From contig OW051496.1 in NCBI GenBank assembly GCA_932521035.1, positions 3,286,001 to 3,350,000 on the forward strand: a DNA stretch of 64,000 nucleotides. The letters run 5' to 3'. The DNA is from Oscheius dolichura (taxonomy: Eukaryota > Nematoda > Chromadorea > Rhabditida > Rhabditidae). Both the position numbers and the translations under genes were made by a program. Below the pieces are notes generated by a model that was not told where the DNA came from, did not search any database, and worked only from the letters and a program-made list of their open reading frames with translations. Of this stretch, positions 11,515 through 22,156 are shown one piece after another (the stretch's first letter is position 1; every line of letters begins with the position of its first letter).

Positions 11515-14500
11515 TTACAATTGTCTTTGAACAGGAAGAAAATCTGCTAACTCTTGAGAAATAATCAGAGCGAAAGGGTTCCTACAGTTATAGGGAAGAA
11601 TGGGCCCATCTCGCCAGCGTTCCTTATTGTATATTTGAACTCGTCCAAGTTCTGTTTTTTTATCGCATCCCCCAATTGAATATATTTCATCATCAAGGGC
11701 TAAGCTGGAGAACTCGGAATACCCCAGTTGCGGAAACGGCTTCCATACTCTGTGTCCTGCTAGAGGATCCATTGTCCAAATCAAAGAGGAAACGTTGTTC
11801 TTTTCATCGTTGCCACCCAAGGAAATCAGTCCGTTTCCACGGGAAACGAACGAATGACCAGCAACCGCGCGTGGCATCTCGCTCAGCTCAGTCCACCGTC
11901 CAGTTTGTAGGTCATACGATTCCATACTCCTCAGTTGGCCCGTTGAAGTTTTGGGGGAAGTTTTGAACCAACCGCCACAGACTATAACCTTATCGTCCCA
12001 GACCGCTGCAGCTGTTCCAGATCTTGGATGAATCATGTCTCTGAAAGTCATGTTCGCTTTTTATATCTTCTCATAAATAAAACTCACGGCATTTCGATCC
12101 ATTTGTTCTCTTTCGGATCGTATCTTTCAACACTTTTCAGATATTCGCCCCTTTCTTCATTATATCCTCCAAAGACCCAGATAGATCCCTTCCAAACCAA
12201 AGAACTGTTAGCAATCGCTGTCCGTCCATTTTTCATATCAGCCAAGGGTTCCCATTCGTAGTTTGGAGCCATCTTCAGCAACTGTTTTGGATGGCGATTG
12301 CCTCCGAAGATGTAGACTACTCCATTGAGAAAAGCCGTACCATTGCCTCCCAACTTATGGGGTAACTTCAGTTGCAGTTGTATCCATTTGGACTTGTCAC
12401 TGCTCAATATAACTGTCTCATTAGCTTCTCCTCTTCCCATGCATAAGATCTAAAGAGCCGAATATTATTTGTAATAAGCAATAAATCCACTGTCTTCTTT
12501 TCCGTCGGAAGAGAGAAGCAGACCGTTTTCAAAGAGCTGAACTGATCTGATTGCTTCGTTACCATGCTTTCAATTCGGTCAACTTAAATTGTTAAAAAAT
12601 AATCACAGAGTACAAACTATACCTCTAGAAGAGAGATCCGTAATATTCTTCTCAAAGCTGTGCTGCAAACTGCTCATTTGCTCGTTTATTTGATTTTGGA
12701 ATTGACAAAATACCGTACAAACTAAAAAAATCTCAAGTTTTAGAAAAATGTATGAACTTCTCACGTTGTTCAAGTTTTTTATTGAGATTTATTTGTCGTT
12801 CTCCTAAAAAATAAGCGTTATAGCATATGAAACGGTGTTACTTTCTTTAATTGCCGGGGAACAGCACCGGCCCGGCGGTGCGACCTGCAAAGTTCCGACC
12901 ATCTCTTCGAGTCTTGTCAATCGTTCCCCCAGTTCAGTCTCATTCGATTGTACAACCGAAATCTTAAATAAAAACCATATTCATCCACTGGGAGACGTAC
13001 CGTAGAAGAAAATTCGCTCATTCTAGATTGCGTGTATTCTATGATCTCATCAATGCTGGGCCTCTCCTTATCGTCGCTCAAACATCTGTTCTCGATTATG
13101 TTCTATAAATAAAGAAAAGCGCGTACCTTTTTATGATTTCAGACGTCTCCTCATCTTTGTCTGGACTCATAACAAGAGGTTTTTCTGAAATATGAATATC
13201 TCAACAGGCATCACTGCAATGGCCTAGTCGAGAATTTTTCATATTGTACGACCATCTAGTTAACTTACGCGGCTATGGTGTCTGTGTGTCTGTATGTTTT
13301 TGACATTTGGATCCGCAGGTCGGGGGTTCGATCCCCCCAGTGACCAAACGTTTTTTGCTTTTTGTCCTGAGTATTCTGAAGTGTAGTCGCATGTTTTCCA
13401 TGCGGAACCCGTTCGTGGGGGGAACTCCGACTATTTGTACTTTTCTGCAGAAATGAGCTCGGGATTTTTGCTTTTTTGCTTTATGTTTTTTTATGCTCTA
13501 GAATGCTTCTCTTATCAATTTCTATCAAATTGAAGTATTTTTTCGCTGTGGGACCCGTTCGTGGTGGGGCCCCAATAGATAGGTCGAGGGGTCAGGCAAA
13601 CTCTACAGACTCGGGGAAAGGGGGACTGAGCGGGAGGACAGACTTGTGGAGGAGGATTCTACGGGTGAGAGGGGGACCAGCGGAAGAGATTGACTGGACG
13701 GGGGAGAGGGGAAAAGAGCTGGACTGACTGGACGGGGGAGGTTCTAATGGAGAGGGGAGACTCCGGGAAAGGGGATTCACACGTCCAGCGCAGCCCCACG
13801 AAGGGGGGCTTTGCAGCTGGTGTTATTATAGAAATGCTAAAGAACAAGAACAGGATATAATTTCTAGTGAATGTTTTCAAGGGGGGTTCTTTATGTTTTG
13901 TGCTAATTATTTCCTAACCATTCGCAGTCGAAACTCACCACTTAGATGCGGATGTCTATAAAAGGATAAACATTTTGATAAATCAGAAACTCTCACTGTT
14001 GATATGTGATCTCCCACATTGTAATTCCCAATGAAAAGATGTCGGCCGAGAAAGTGTAATTTTTTCTGTCTATAACCTCCGGCGCCATGTAGCCATTTGT
14101 TCCAACGCTGTAAAGACTGAGCGTGAGATCAAGATGAATTCCTTACCAAGAGGTATTGATGTCAGCGATGACTCGAGAAATCCCAAAGTCTGCCAATTTC
14201 AGATGATTCATACTTGCCATAAGGATGCTGAAATACCGTATACCAGTCTCCTTTAGATTGGATCAACGGGAACGGAATAAAAGAAAAGAACAAACTTTTT
14301 TGGCTTGATGTCGCGGTGGATGATCTTATGCTGATGGAGATGTTTCAATCCCATGGCAATTTGCCCTGTCCATTGGATGATTTCTGGTGTTCCATAGGTC
14401 ACTTTCGACTCATGAATGACTGAAAACATTTTAAAGCCCTCATTGTTATTACAAGAATACCGCGGTGAAGGCTGCCGAGTTTCATGTATTCCATGACGAA

Positions 14501-14890
14501 CCCGACACGTTTGTCAGAGTTACAAAGTATCCCGTATAATTCGACTATGTACGTGTGTTTCGGACACTAAAACAACTTTTTTGTTTGAAAATGAGGTAAA
14601 AATCTACCCGGATAAGATTATCAATTTCTCGTGAGATCTCTCTGTGGATTTTTTTAAATGCCACTGGGTTCGGCCTAAACTTTGCTTATTTTTCTTTTTC
14701 CGAAAATAATAGACACCCAAATTTTCCATGAAATCCTTTAAAAACAACTCCTTCACTTCCTTTATCAATTGGCTGCTTCTCAATAAATTCTTCTATCTCA
14801 TAAGAGAGAATATCTAAATTTTTTTAATAATTGAATAATACGAAACTAAAGTCTACCTGAAACGGCTGCGTTGAAATCTTCTGTTACCAT
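11515..14890 (-). CDS. Protein kinase-coiled coil-kelch fusion (kelch gene 2)
   Basis: Sixteen exons on the minus strand: 14890-14857, 14813-14717, 14674-14608, 14566-14461, 14419-14297, 14227-14147, 14107-13997, a 17-nt microexon 13955-13939, 13184-13127, 13085-13001, 12962-12842, 12803-12765, 12721-12623, 12582-12491, 12449-12088 and 12040-11515. Phases agree throughout and give about 672 residues. Residues about 15-260 are a complete Ser/Thr-type kinase domain: glycine loop [17 protein letters not shown] lysine, HRDIKPKN catalytic loop, [17 protein letters not shown] and a terminal [11 protein letters not shown]. About 265-380 is heptad-like coiled coil. About 380-672 is a kelch propeller ([24 protein letters not shown] and SIGGC repeats). 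The exon at 13085-13001 encodes both the kinase end and the coil start, which argues against two separate genes. An ATG in that exon could still start a shorter kelch-only product. The intron at 13938-13185 holds a tRNA-like repeat element. Catalytic residues are all present, so it is probably active. Confidence 0.78.
13260..13925. repeat. Composite repeat with tRNA-like B-box, purine tract and hairpin
   Basis: Inserted in the kinase-kelch intron. It contains a tRNA T-arm-like GGGGGTTCGATCCCCCC at about 13324, a CGCTGTGGGACCCGTTCGTG module at about 13544, a GA-rich tract (13590-13780) and a hairpin with arms CCAGCGCAGCCCC/GGGGCTTTGCAGCTGG at 13784-13820. A second copy with the same module order lies at 33090-34075. 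It may be a tRNA-derived SINE-like or other non-autonomous element; the borders are approximate. Confidence 0.55.
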
Positions 14891-14929
14891 TTTGTTCTAC
14901 ATTTGTTAGGAGATAGGAAAGGACGCTTA

Positions 14930-15045
14930 GTGGGGGAAATTGGCCGGACAGATAAGATAAAAGGGCCATGTTTGCACTCCGTTAGGCAACAGGGATTCCT
15001 TTGGAACGGGGGGCAAGCAAGACTGAGAAATATTCCAAGAGATGT
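14930..15045 (+). repeat. Dispersed repeat fragment (partner at 32080)
   Basis: The segment CTCCGTTAGGCAACAG followed by TTCCTTTGGAACGGGGGGCA recurs at 32080-32175, where about 45 extra bases separate the two halves. The function is unknown. Confidence 0.55.
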
Positions 15046-15172
15046 GTGTAACACTTTCGAGACGAAAGCAAATTTGGTACAAGTTTTGTTTGCTGTCTTT
15101 ATATATTATTGGAATGAAAACGAATGCTCAGCTCCATGTCTCAAAGAGGTTACATCTGTATGACTCAAACTA

Positions 15173-15178
15173 TTTATT
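15173..15178 (-). terminator. Polyadenylation signal of the small peptide gene
   Basis: AATAAA on the minus strand, about 40 bases after the stop codon of the peptide gene. Confidence 0.6.
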
Positions 15179-15218
15179 GGAACAGGGCTCATATACAGAC
15201 ATGTCTTTCGGAAGAGCC

Positions 15219-15335
15219 TTAAAAGTAGCCTCCAATCGGATAGTTGCGGAAGTAGTCTCCATCCGGGTAGGGGCGGACAGGACCAGCGAAGACCGCGAGG
15301 AAGGCACAGAGGTAAAGGATGAGGAGCTTGAACAT
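15219..15335 (-). CDS. Small secreted Tyr/Gly-rich peptide (38 aa)
   Basis: A single-exon frame below common ORF-length cut-offs. Residues 1-17 are a typical signal peptide (MFKLLILYLCAFLAVFA). The remaining about 21 residues contain two similar motifs, YPDGDYF and YPIGGYF, separated by Arg-Asn. Tyrosine- and glycine-rich secreted miniproteins of nematodes include neuropeptide-like and caenacin-type antimicrobial peptides, but I cannot assign this one to a family. Gene signals support it: a TATATAAG box 33 bases upstream of the ATG, and AATAAA about 40 bases after the stop. The 5' leader would be very short. It lies between the kinase-kelch gene and the broken dehydrogenase. No dibasic processing site is evident inside the mature part, so it may act as one peptide. 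Confidence 0.62.
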   Translation of the reverse strand: MFKLLILYLCAFLAVFAGPVRPYPDGDYFRNYPIGGYF

Positions 15336-15367
15336 CTCGGATGATTCTGACAGACAGGAGAGCCATG

Positions 15368-15375
15368 CTTATATA
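15368..15375 (-). promoter_or_regulatory. TATA box of the small peptide gene
   Basis: TATATAAG on the minus strand, 33 bases upstream of the peptide's ATG and well placed for a core promoter. Confidence 0.6.
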
Positions 15376-16236
15376 GCGCTTTTTATCAGCAATGTTTTGT
15401 TTTTTATCTCTCCTCTGGTCCAATAGTCTACACTGTTTGGTCGACAAAAACAAGAGCAACAAGTGAGTCTTCTTGTTTTCTCAAAGAACAAGTTTGGATG
15501 GACAGAACCCAAAAGGGAGATTACAGTGGCGGAAAGTGAAATAGGGAAATCGTTTGGTGGCGCCCTTTTTCAGTTTTTCAGCCGTTTTTTCTCTGATTTT
15601 CTCGCAATTTTCTGAATGACTATGTGTACGGGAGAGTTGGCAATGCGCCCCTGCAAAAATATCCGACTTTTATGAAAGAGAAATTTTTTTACGCCAAACA
15701 CATTGAAAAGTCTCGACGAAAAGGGAAAAATGCATCTTTTCAGTATATGTGGGGGTTTCCTCTGGTTTTCTGGATATTTCTGCTCTCTCAGTTGAGGGAT
15801 AAGAAGGGGATAGCATTTAGTATCGATCCTCTGCCAAAAATCAGTTCTACTCCCACCGGGACTGGCGTAGGAGGATGAGGTTGTGGAAGAGAGAAGAGTC
15901 TCAAAAGTTACGCGTTTCGTGATTTTAGTCGTAGGAAACATTGCTGCAAGGATGGCCGACATTCTATTACCCCAGAAGCATCCCTTCCCAGCACGTTCTA
16001 AGACGGAAATCTTCGTTTTGGCTGTACGAGGTACTGGGGTCAGGGGCCTCGTTTATTTGAGGCGCGATCCAGAAGCTAGAAACGACATTTTTGATCAGAA
16101 GAGAAGACGTAGTAGGTTGCAGCCGACTATTCTTTTAGTATGTGCAGGTGTACAACGAAGTTCCATGAAACTAATGTCGCGCTCCCTACAACGTAAACGG
16201 CAACCTCCTATGCGTTTACAGGCCCCTCTCCATTTC
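15376..16236. other. Intergenic; no gene recognised
   Basis: Open frames of 80-130 codons occur on both strands (for example 15570-15962 and 15883-16251), but none shows a recognisable domain, signal peptide or exon pattern. Confidence 0.4.
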
Positions 16237-16688
16237 TTAAAGGGAGGGTAGCGCAGGTTTTGAATTTACCGTATCCGACGGTAAATTTCAGAGTACGTGT
16301 AAACATCATGCATGAAATTTTCCGAAAATTCACGATTTTCGATGTAAAATAATCATATTCTTTGTTTGCTGACATTAATATTATCTGCTTTGTATTGCAG
16401 TAAAATAAGCACATCATAACGAGCATTTTGACATATGAACGACCAAATAATTCATCAAAAATGATTTTTTTTAATTCAAAATTTCAGTTTTGGTGCATTT
16501 TCCGAAAATCATGTATGCAGCACGATTTTTGCTATTTTTTCTTTTGTTTTATAGTAATTCGATGATGGCAAAACACGAGAAAGCAACAGAAATTGAAAAT
16601 TATGCATAAAACGCATTTTCACAATAGTTACCGTAATCAGACGGCGTCGGCGCGCCTACATTCAAAACCTGTGCTACTGTCCCTTTAA
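16237..16688. repeat. TTAA-flanked MITE, copy 3
   Basis: About 450 bp. The left end reads TTAA-AGGGAGGGTAGCGCAGGTTT and the right end is the complement of AGGGACAGTAGCACAGGTTT followed by TTAA. The interior is AT-rich with no open frame. Confidence 0.85.
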
Positions 16689-17054
16689 CCAGAAAAATCC
16701 CAGATTTTCTACTGAAATTTGAAGAAAATGAATAAGTGCATATTGGAAAGTTGTGACGAGTTGTGACCATAACCGAGGTGAATTTGGGTAAACTGAGATC
16801 GCTAGAAAGCTGAAGGCACGTGATTTGTTCCCTTTTGGAGCGCCTGTCAGAGGTGTGACCAATACGCTGCCATTTTTATCAGATTGAACTTTCTCTGTGA
16901 GAAATGGAAGAAAACGCACAGAATATGCCCTTTTCTTCCGTTGCCATGCTTCATTTTCTATAAAAACATCTATCGTCGTGTCTGATCGCCGGTCAGCATA
17001 CATCAAACAGCCGCTTGGTGCACTTGTAAGCGCACAATGCACTATGTCTTCCCC

Positions 17055-17062
17055 TATATAAG
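17055..17062 (+). promoter_or_regulatory. TATA box upstream of the dehydrogenase remnant
   Basis: TATATAAG, 78 bases before the ATG of the SDR-like sequence, consistent with a former or present promoter. Confidence 0.5.
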
Positions 17063-17132
17063 AGAAGCTGCTTTTCATTTTGATCCGTCCCTATTTCCAT
17101 CCCCATTCCCCTAAAGACTTCTTCAATAAAAA

Positions 17133-17921
17133 ATGCCTGGAAGCTTTTCTGACAAAGTCGTCATTGTCACTGGCTCAAGCCAAGGAATTGGCCGCGAGAC
17201 GGCTCGTATGTGGGGGGCCAAGATCACTATTACTGGAAGGAATGAGCAAGCATTAGCCCAAGGGATACCTTAATTCCAAAATCTTCCCTATTGTAGGAGA
17301 CCAAAGCTACTCTTCTCAAAGTTGGTGCCAAGCCTGAAGGAATCCTCGCCGTCACTGGAGACCTACTGGACAGTGCTACTCACAAGAAGATCATTGAGGA
17401 AACTGTTCAGAAGTTTGGAAAACTGGACATTTTGGTGAGTATCTCACATTTTCTTTTTAAAGGAACTGTCAGGGACCAAGTGGAAGTGATCATTTGACCC
17501 TGAGCAGTCGAGTTCCAAGTTTCTCGTATTATTCCGTCGCCAAGGCCGGCCTGGATCATCTTACCCGCTCCATGGCTATGGCTTTCATCGAGAAAGGCAT
17601 CAGGGTTAATTGTGTCAAGTAAGAAATCGAGTTGGAGCTCAAAATGAAAAGAATTTCAGCCCTGACTTGACGAGAACCAAATTTTTGGACAGAATGGGCG
17701 TGCCACAAGAATTTGAAGACAAAATGATGGAGCTGATGTGTTCTGACCGAACCCAGATGCCAATTGGACGAGCTGCCCATCCAAAGGAAGTCGGAGAGCT
17801 GATCCTTTTCTTGGCAGACAGGGCCAAGTCGGAATACATCGTTGGCCAGTGTATAATTATCGATGGAGGACGCAGTTTAACTCGTCCCGTGGTAAAGGAG
17901 CTCCTCCCCCCGGCCAAGTAA
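17133..17921 (+). pseudogene. Short-chain dehydrogenase (SDR), internally deleted
   Basis: A Rossmann-fold NAD(P)-dependent oxidoreductase of the classical SDR family in its surviving parts. It begins with KVVIVTGSSQGIGRETA, which holds the TGxxxGIG cofactor motif. A second segment (about 17297-17433) reads ETKATLLKVGAKPEGI and ends at KFGKLDIL. A third (about 17513-17620) has the catalytic YSVAK (YxxxK), and a final exon (about 17660-17921) ends in SEYIVGQCIIIDGG and the stop. Between KLDIL and the YxxxK exon the expected 50-60 residues, including the NNAG motif and catalytic serine, are absent. A solo end of the TTAA MITE (17457-17478) lies there instead. The first exon is also short by several residues before GAKITITGR, and its expected GT donor is not seen. 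It is therefore probably a decaying copy, although a TATA box is kept. Confidence 0.75.
17457..17480. repeat. Solo end of the TTAA MITE family (copy 4)
   Basis: TTAA followed by AGGAACTGTCAGGGACC, identical to the family terminus. No matching right end follows before the next SDR exon, so the rest of the element was deleted. Confidence 0.75.
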
Positions 17922-18441
17922 CCGTTTTCCCCATCTGTAGTACCCCGTTCAATCTGTTTTATTTACAAACAAAAATAAATATAAGATTCGTTTGTTGGAA
18001 AAAGAGAAATCTCAACAAAAAGTGTTATTTGCGTTTACAAGGAGGGTACCAAAAGGGAACAATACTGGTTCAGTTAAAATATTCCAAATCACGGCTATCT
18101 TTTAGGATGTTGACCTTTCACAGCAATTCTCGACAATGAATTAGGTTTAGCCGTGGAAGATAGGATTCCAGGAAAGAAATGAAGATATTACCTAGGGGGA
18201 CGGTCATTTCCATGTCACAAGATACTGACAGAGTGGACATAGACCGCCTATGATATGAAGCTTCTATTACAGGAGATGATGGATAAAATTATACTAGCCA
18301 AACACTGGCAAACGCGACAGCTGCAGCAATTTCCGTTTCTTATCGAAGTATCCCTTATCAGGACCTTTGCCTGCCTCTTCCCTTGTTCAAATCGACTTTT
18401 CCCATTTCTCAACCTTTCCATAAACTATTTCAGCTACTCTA
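17922..18441. other. Spacer between SDR remnant and kelch gene 3
   Basis: An AATAAA lies at about 17973 after the SDR remnant. No gene is visible. The segment ends in an acceptor-like TATTTCAG (18426-18433) just before the kelch gene 3 start, suggesting trans-splicing. Confidence 0.4.
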
Positions 18442-20452
18442 ATGGCAACTAATCCTTCTGACGCGAATACCCACACGGTGATTGTAGACCTAATGGGAAG
18501 AATGTGCAGGCTGGAGGCGGAAAATAGAGAATTGAAGGGGAAAATGGAGCAGAACTCGGGTAGAAACGGTATGTTGGGGGGTGATAATGAGCTGTATTTT
18601 TAGAGGGGAATGGTCCGAATTGGACTGGAGCGATAGACAACCTGGAAAAGAAGTTGATGTCTATCGACAAGAAAATGGAGGAAGGCGCAGTCTCTCAAAA
18701 ATATGAAATAGATGCGTTATGGATACAAAATGAGGAGATGAAGGAGGAGATGAAACTACTTCGACGGGAAACAGAAGATGGCTTGAGTTGCATACGAAAT
18801 GACTTTTCAGGGAGATTGAAAGAAGTATCCGACAAGCAACAAGGGGGTGAGAAATCATTGAAACCTTTTAGAACTCGAGAGAAATTTCAGTTTCCGATGC
18901 TATAACGGCTTTACAAGAGGGCATCGCAGAGATTTCTCACAAAAGTCAGCCAGATCTAATACTTTTCAGTGTTACTAATGTTTAGTTGGAAGGATCGAAG
19001 GGAAACAAAGGGAAGATCGTCTTACAATCCTGGCGAGACCCGTTCCTTTGGAAGAAAAAAGACAATTGATCCCAGGACAAGTGGATAAGGGAACGGTGGG
19101 GTATTGGGGAAGAGAATAATTGACATTCTTTTAGATTTTATTCCTTGGAGGATATAAAGATGGTAATAGGAGTGATGAAATGGTCATTTTGAAACACTCA
19201 TGGATCAAATTGGCATTGAAATTACCGAAAGAACTTGTTGCCGGAGGTGCAGTATATCTGAATGGAGAGATCTATATATTCGGTGGTTGGAAGGATAAAG
19301 AATTATACAAATTGGATAACAAAACATTGAAATGGATACGATTGGCAGATATGAATGAGGAACGACGGGGTATTTCAAATAGCAGTGTGGAATGGAATGG
19401 ATCCATCTGGGTGTTTGGAGGATATAAGTCGAAAAGTGTGGAACGATATGATCCGAATAAGAACAAATGGATTAAAATGCCGTGAGTTGAATACTTTTTC
19501 CCGATTTTTCTCTTCTTCTAAGTCGGTTTCCAACGGCCGGTTTTCAACTACGGGACCATTTGGGAACTTGGCGAGCGAAATGTTCATGGTTTGAAATCTC
19601 AACCTGGAATTTAGGTGTTTTTGTCCGTGAAAATGCCAAATGGTCCCGTAGTTGAAGCCCCGGTAGTTGGAAAAAAGACCAAAATAAAACTAGGCTTGGA
19701 CGAGTAAAGGAGTTATTAGAGCGAGACGTGATCACGAGTCTGTCTCGCGACCAAACAAGATCCACACGAGGGCTGTGCGGGACTCCCGTCCCGTTTTATT
19801 CCGTTTTTTGGGGGACGAGTCCCGTCCCGACCCGTTTTGAAAATGGCCATCCCGCACAGCCCTGATCCACACTCAAGACGAGGTTCGTCTCTCAAACGAG
19901 ATGATACAACATCTGATACAAGGCTCAATCAGGGCTAATCAATATTTTAGGGGCATGAAATATGCAAGAGAAAGAGCAGCTGCAGCAGTTCATAATGGCA
20001 AATTCATTGTCTGTGGTGGATTGGGTGATAATGATGATAAATTGAAAAGTGTGGAATGTTTTGACCCGGAGAGTGGCGTCTGGACGGAGCTGAATGATAT
20101 GCCAACACTTCTTCTTGGTCATTCTCTCGTTTCTCATGGAAATAATCTCATTTTAATGGGAGGTTATGATGGAAGGGCAACATTCAATACTGTACTGGAA
20201 CTGAGTAATCTAGAAGGAAAAGGAACATGGAAAGAACTGCCGCCTATGAAACAACGTCGATATAGCTGTTCTGCAACTGTCCTTGACAATGAGATTTTTG
20301 TAATTGGAGGATCGAAGGACATTGATAAAACTGAAATATTTAATGGAAATAGCTGGAGAGAGGGTCCCCAGCTTCCCAATCGGTGCAGCCTTATGTCTTC
20401 AATTGTTATTCCCCGCCATTTGGCTGATATCCTTTCTAATTCCATAGAGTAA
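18442..20452 (+). CDS. Coiled-coil kelch-repeat protein (kelch gene 3)
   Basis: Six exons: 18442-18568, 18604-18846, 18891-18944, 18986-19095, 19135-19481 and 19951-20452. All phases agree, giving 1,383 nt (460 residues). Residues about 10-150 are a long coiled coil (starting near VDLMGRMCRLEAENRELKG). From about 180 on is a kelch propeller with [48 protein letters not shown] and VIGGSKD blades. No BTB, BACK or kinase domain is visible. The intron before the first blade and the phase-2 intron after KWIKMP match those of kelch genes 1 and 2, so the three arose by duplication with one inversion. The start ATG lies eight bases after a TTTCAG acceptor. AATAAA follows the stop at about 20467. Two palindromic elements sit in the last intron. 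Confidence 0.85.
19525..19671. repeat. Palindromic element in kelch gene 3 intron
   Basis: Arms CCAACGGCCGGTTTTCAACT (continuing ACGGGACCATTTGG) and the near complement ending CGGTAGTTGG flank a short centre. Confidence 0.7.
19769..19863. repeat. Palindromic element in kelch gene 3 intron (second)
   Basis: Inverted arms AGGGCTGTGCGGGA and TCCCGCACAGCCCT enclose a short interior with repeated CCCGTCCCG. About 95 bp. Confidence 0.75.
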
Positions 20453-20639
20453 TCCCCTATTAAACAAATAAATCTTTCCCTCCCTTTAAAGTATTCCTAT
20501 TCAAGAGGATTCATTTCAAAAATTGTTGAAAATGTGGTGTTTTGTGTTTTTTGATCCTTATCTAAAGCGTTGTCGCAATAATTTTTGTGTGGTTTGTACC
20601 GTGAAATTTATTTGTAACGGAATTTAAGTCGACGATAAG

Positions 20640-21160
20640 AATTGTTATTATAGTAGGGTTTATGGGTCTCTTATTATCCAAGGGAGCTATTATCGGCACT
20701 CTTTATAAGTATCTCAAAAGTTATTCCAACTATCCTATAAAATTTCAAGATGACCATCTTTGGAGAACAAGAGAGCCGAGATTTGTGATGTGGTCACAAG
20801 GAATATATCGCCGAGAATCTTTGGTGGAAAAGAACTAAAAGTAAGGAAAGCAGAAGAACTATTATATGTTTTATGGGCCCCTTATTATTCACCGAAGCTG
20901 TTGACAGTGATCTTTATAAGTAATGCTCAAATTACTCAACAACTTATTTTTCAATATCCGGTTTGTTACGGAGAAGAGTATAAGGTTTCCAGGAATGAGA
21001 TAATTATCTAGAAGTTATTCGGCCACAAACATCAAATCTTGCTTTCAATGAATGGGAGGAGCGTCCTTTTTTGTGTTTTATGGCCCCGTTATTATCCAAT
21101 TAGATTATTGGCGGCACTTCGTGAGTAAGCTCAGAAACTAGTGAATAGTCTTTTTCATTG
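20640..21160. repeat. Three-unit diverged tandem repeat
   Basis: A TTTATGGG(T/C)CYCTTATTATYC segment followed by a GGCACTCTTTATAAGTA-like segment recurs at about 20658, 20873 and 21078. Units are about 210-220 bases. No protein similarity is seen; it lies between kelch gene 3 and the UGT remnant. Confidence 0.6.
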
Positions 21161-22151
21161 TTTTACTGGAGAAATGTAAGAGCTCGAAAATTCAGAAGGT
21201 TTGGTAAAATTACGAGTGGGGGTGAAAAAAACTAATCGCCGGACTTGGACAATCTCCCATCGCTACCGTACTCACTTCGGCTGATCCAACATGAATGGGA
21301 TAGCGACTACGGGCACTCCATTCCTTGCCGCTTCCATCAATCCGTTATATCCCCCATGGGTGATGAATATCCTCAATCGGGGATGCCTCAAAACGGCTGG
21401 CTGGGGAACCCAATGGTGGATGTTGATATTCTCAATACAGGCGGTGATATTCCTCGAATAGATGTCCTCCTTCTCCGCCCTGGCTATGAAATGGTACTGG
21501 GGGAAACGCTAAACTGGGTGAATTATCAGAAGAGGAGAATAAAATACCTTGGCGAGGATGGCGACGGATTCGAAGACGGTTGGGAGAAGTGTGACATTGA
21601 CTACGGTACCCAGGGAGAAGTAGATGACTCCCTTCTCGCCTTTCCCCATTTCTTCTTCGAATTCCTTCAATTTTTTTAGTGGTTTTGGGGGGAACATAAA
21701 GGAAAGTAAACCGTTTAGGGATGCTTACTTTTTTCCATCTCCAATCTTTCGCCCAAAAACCCCACTCACCTTTCCCAGCTCCATATTATCGTAGTCCGCT
21801 GCTCCCATCCCTCCGATATTCACCATATTTGGTATCACCGGCCGTGGAATATCCAAAAACTCATCCGTATTCACAAAAACTACATCAGAATTCGCTACAA
21901 CTTCTTCAATCGCCGGAAAATCTGCTCTAAAACTTTGTTCTTTCCCTGTTCTCTGTCCCTAACTCACCCATATTTCTCTCTAAAAACAGCCGTGGTCCCT
22001 TCCAAAATCTTCAAATTTATAACATTGCTAACTGTGGCATAGACGAGATTCTCGGCCCGTTTCCAGTACGAGTAGAGGGGATTGATAGTCATTCCATGGA
22101 CGGGGATGAAGGAGAGCGGAGTGGAGTAGCCGAGGATGTAGGACAGCGTCT

Positions 22152-22156
22152 CGAAC
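22152..22156. other. Target-site duplication of the LTR element (left)
   Basis: CGAAC directly precedes the 5' LTR and is repeated right after the 3' LTR at 31357-31361. The joined empty site restores a continuous UGT exon. Confidence 0.9.

Noticed and set aside
13784-13825. Helitron 3' end
   Set aside because: A hairpin is present, but a clear CTRR-T border and a matching TC 5' end could not be shown.
15883-16251. 122-codon frame
   Set aside because: It runs into MITE copy 3 and shows no similarity to anything I know.
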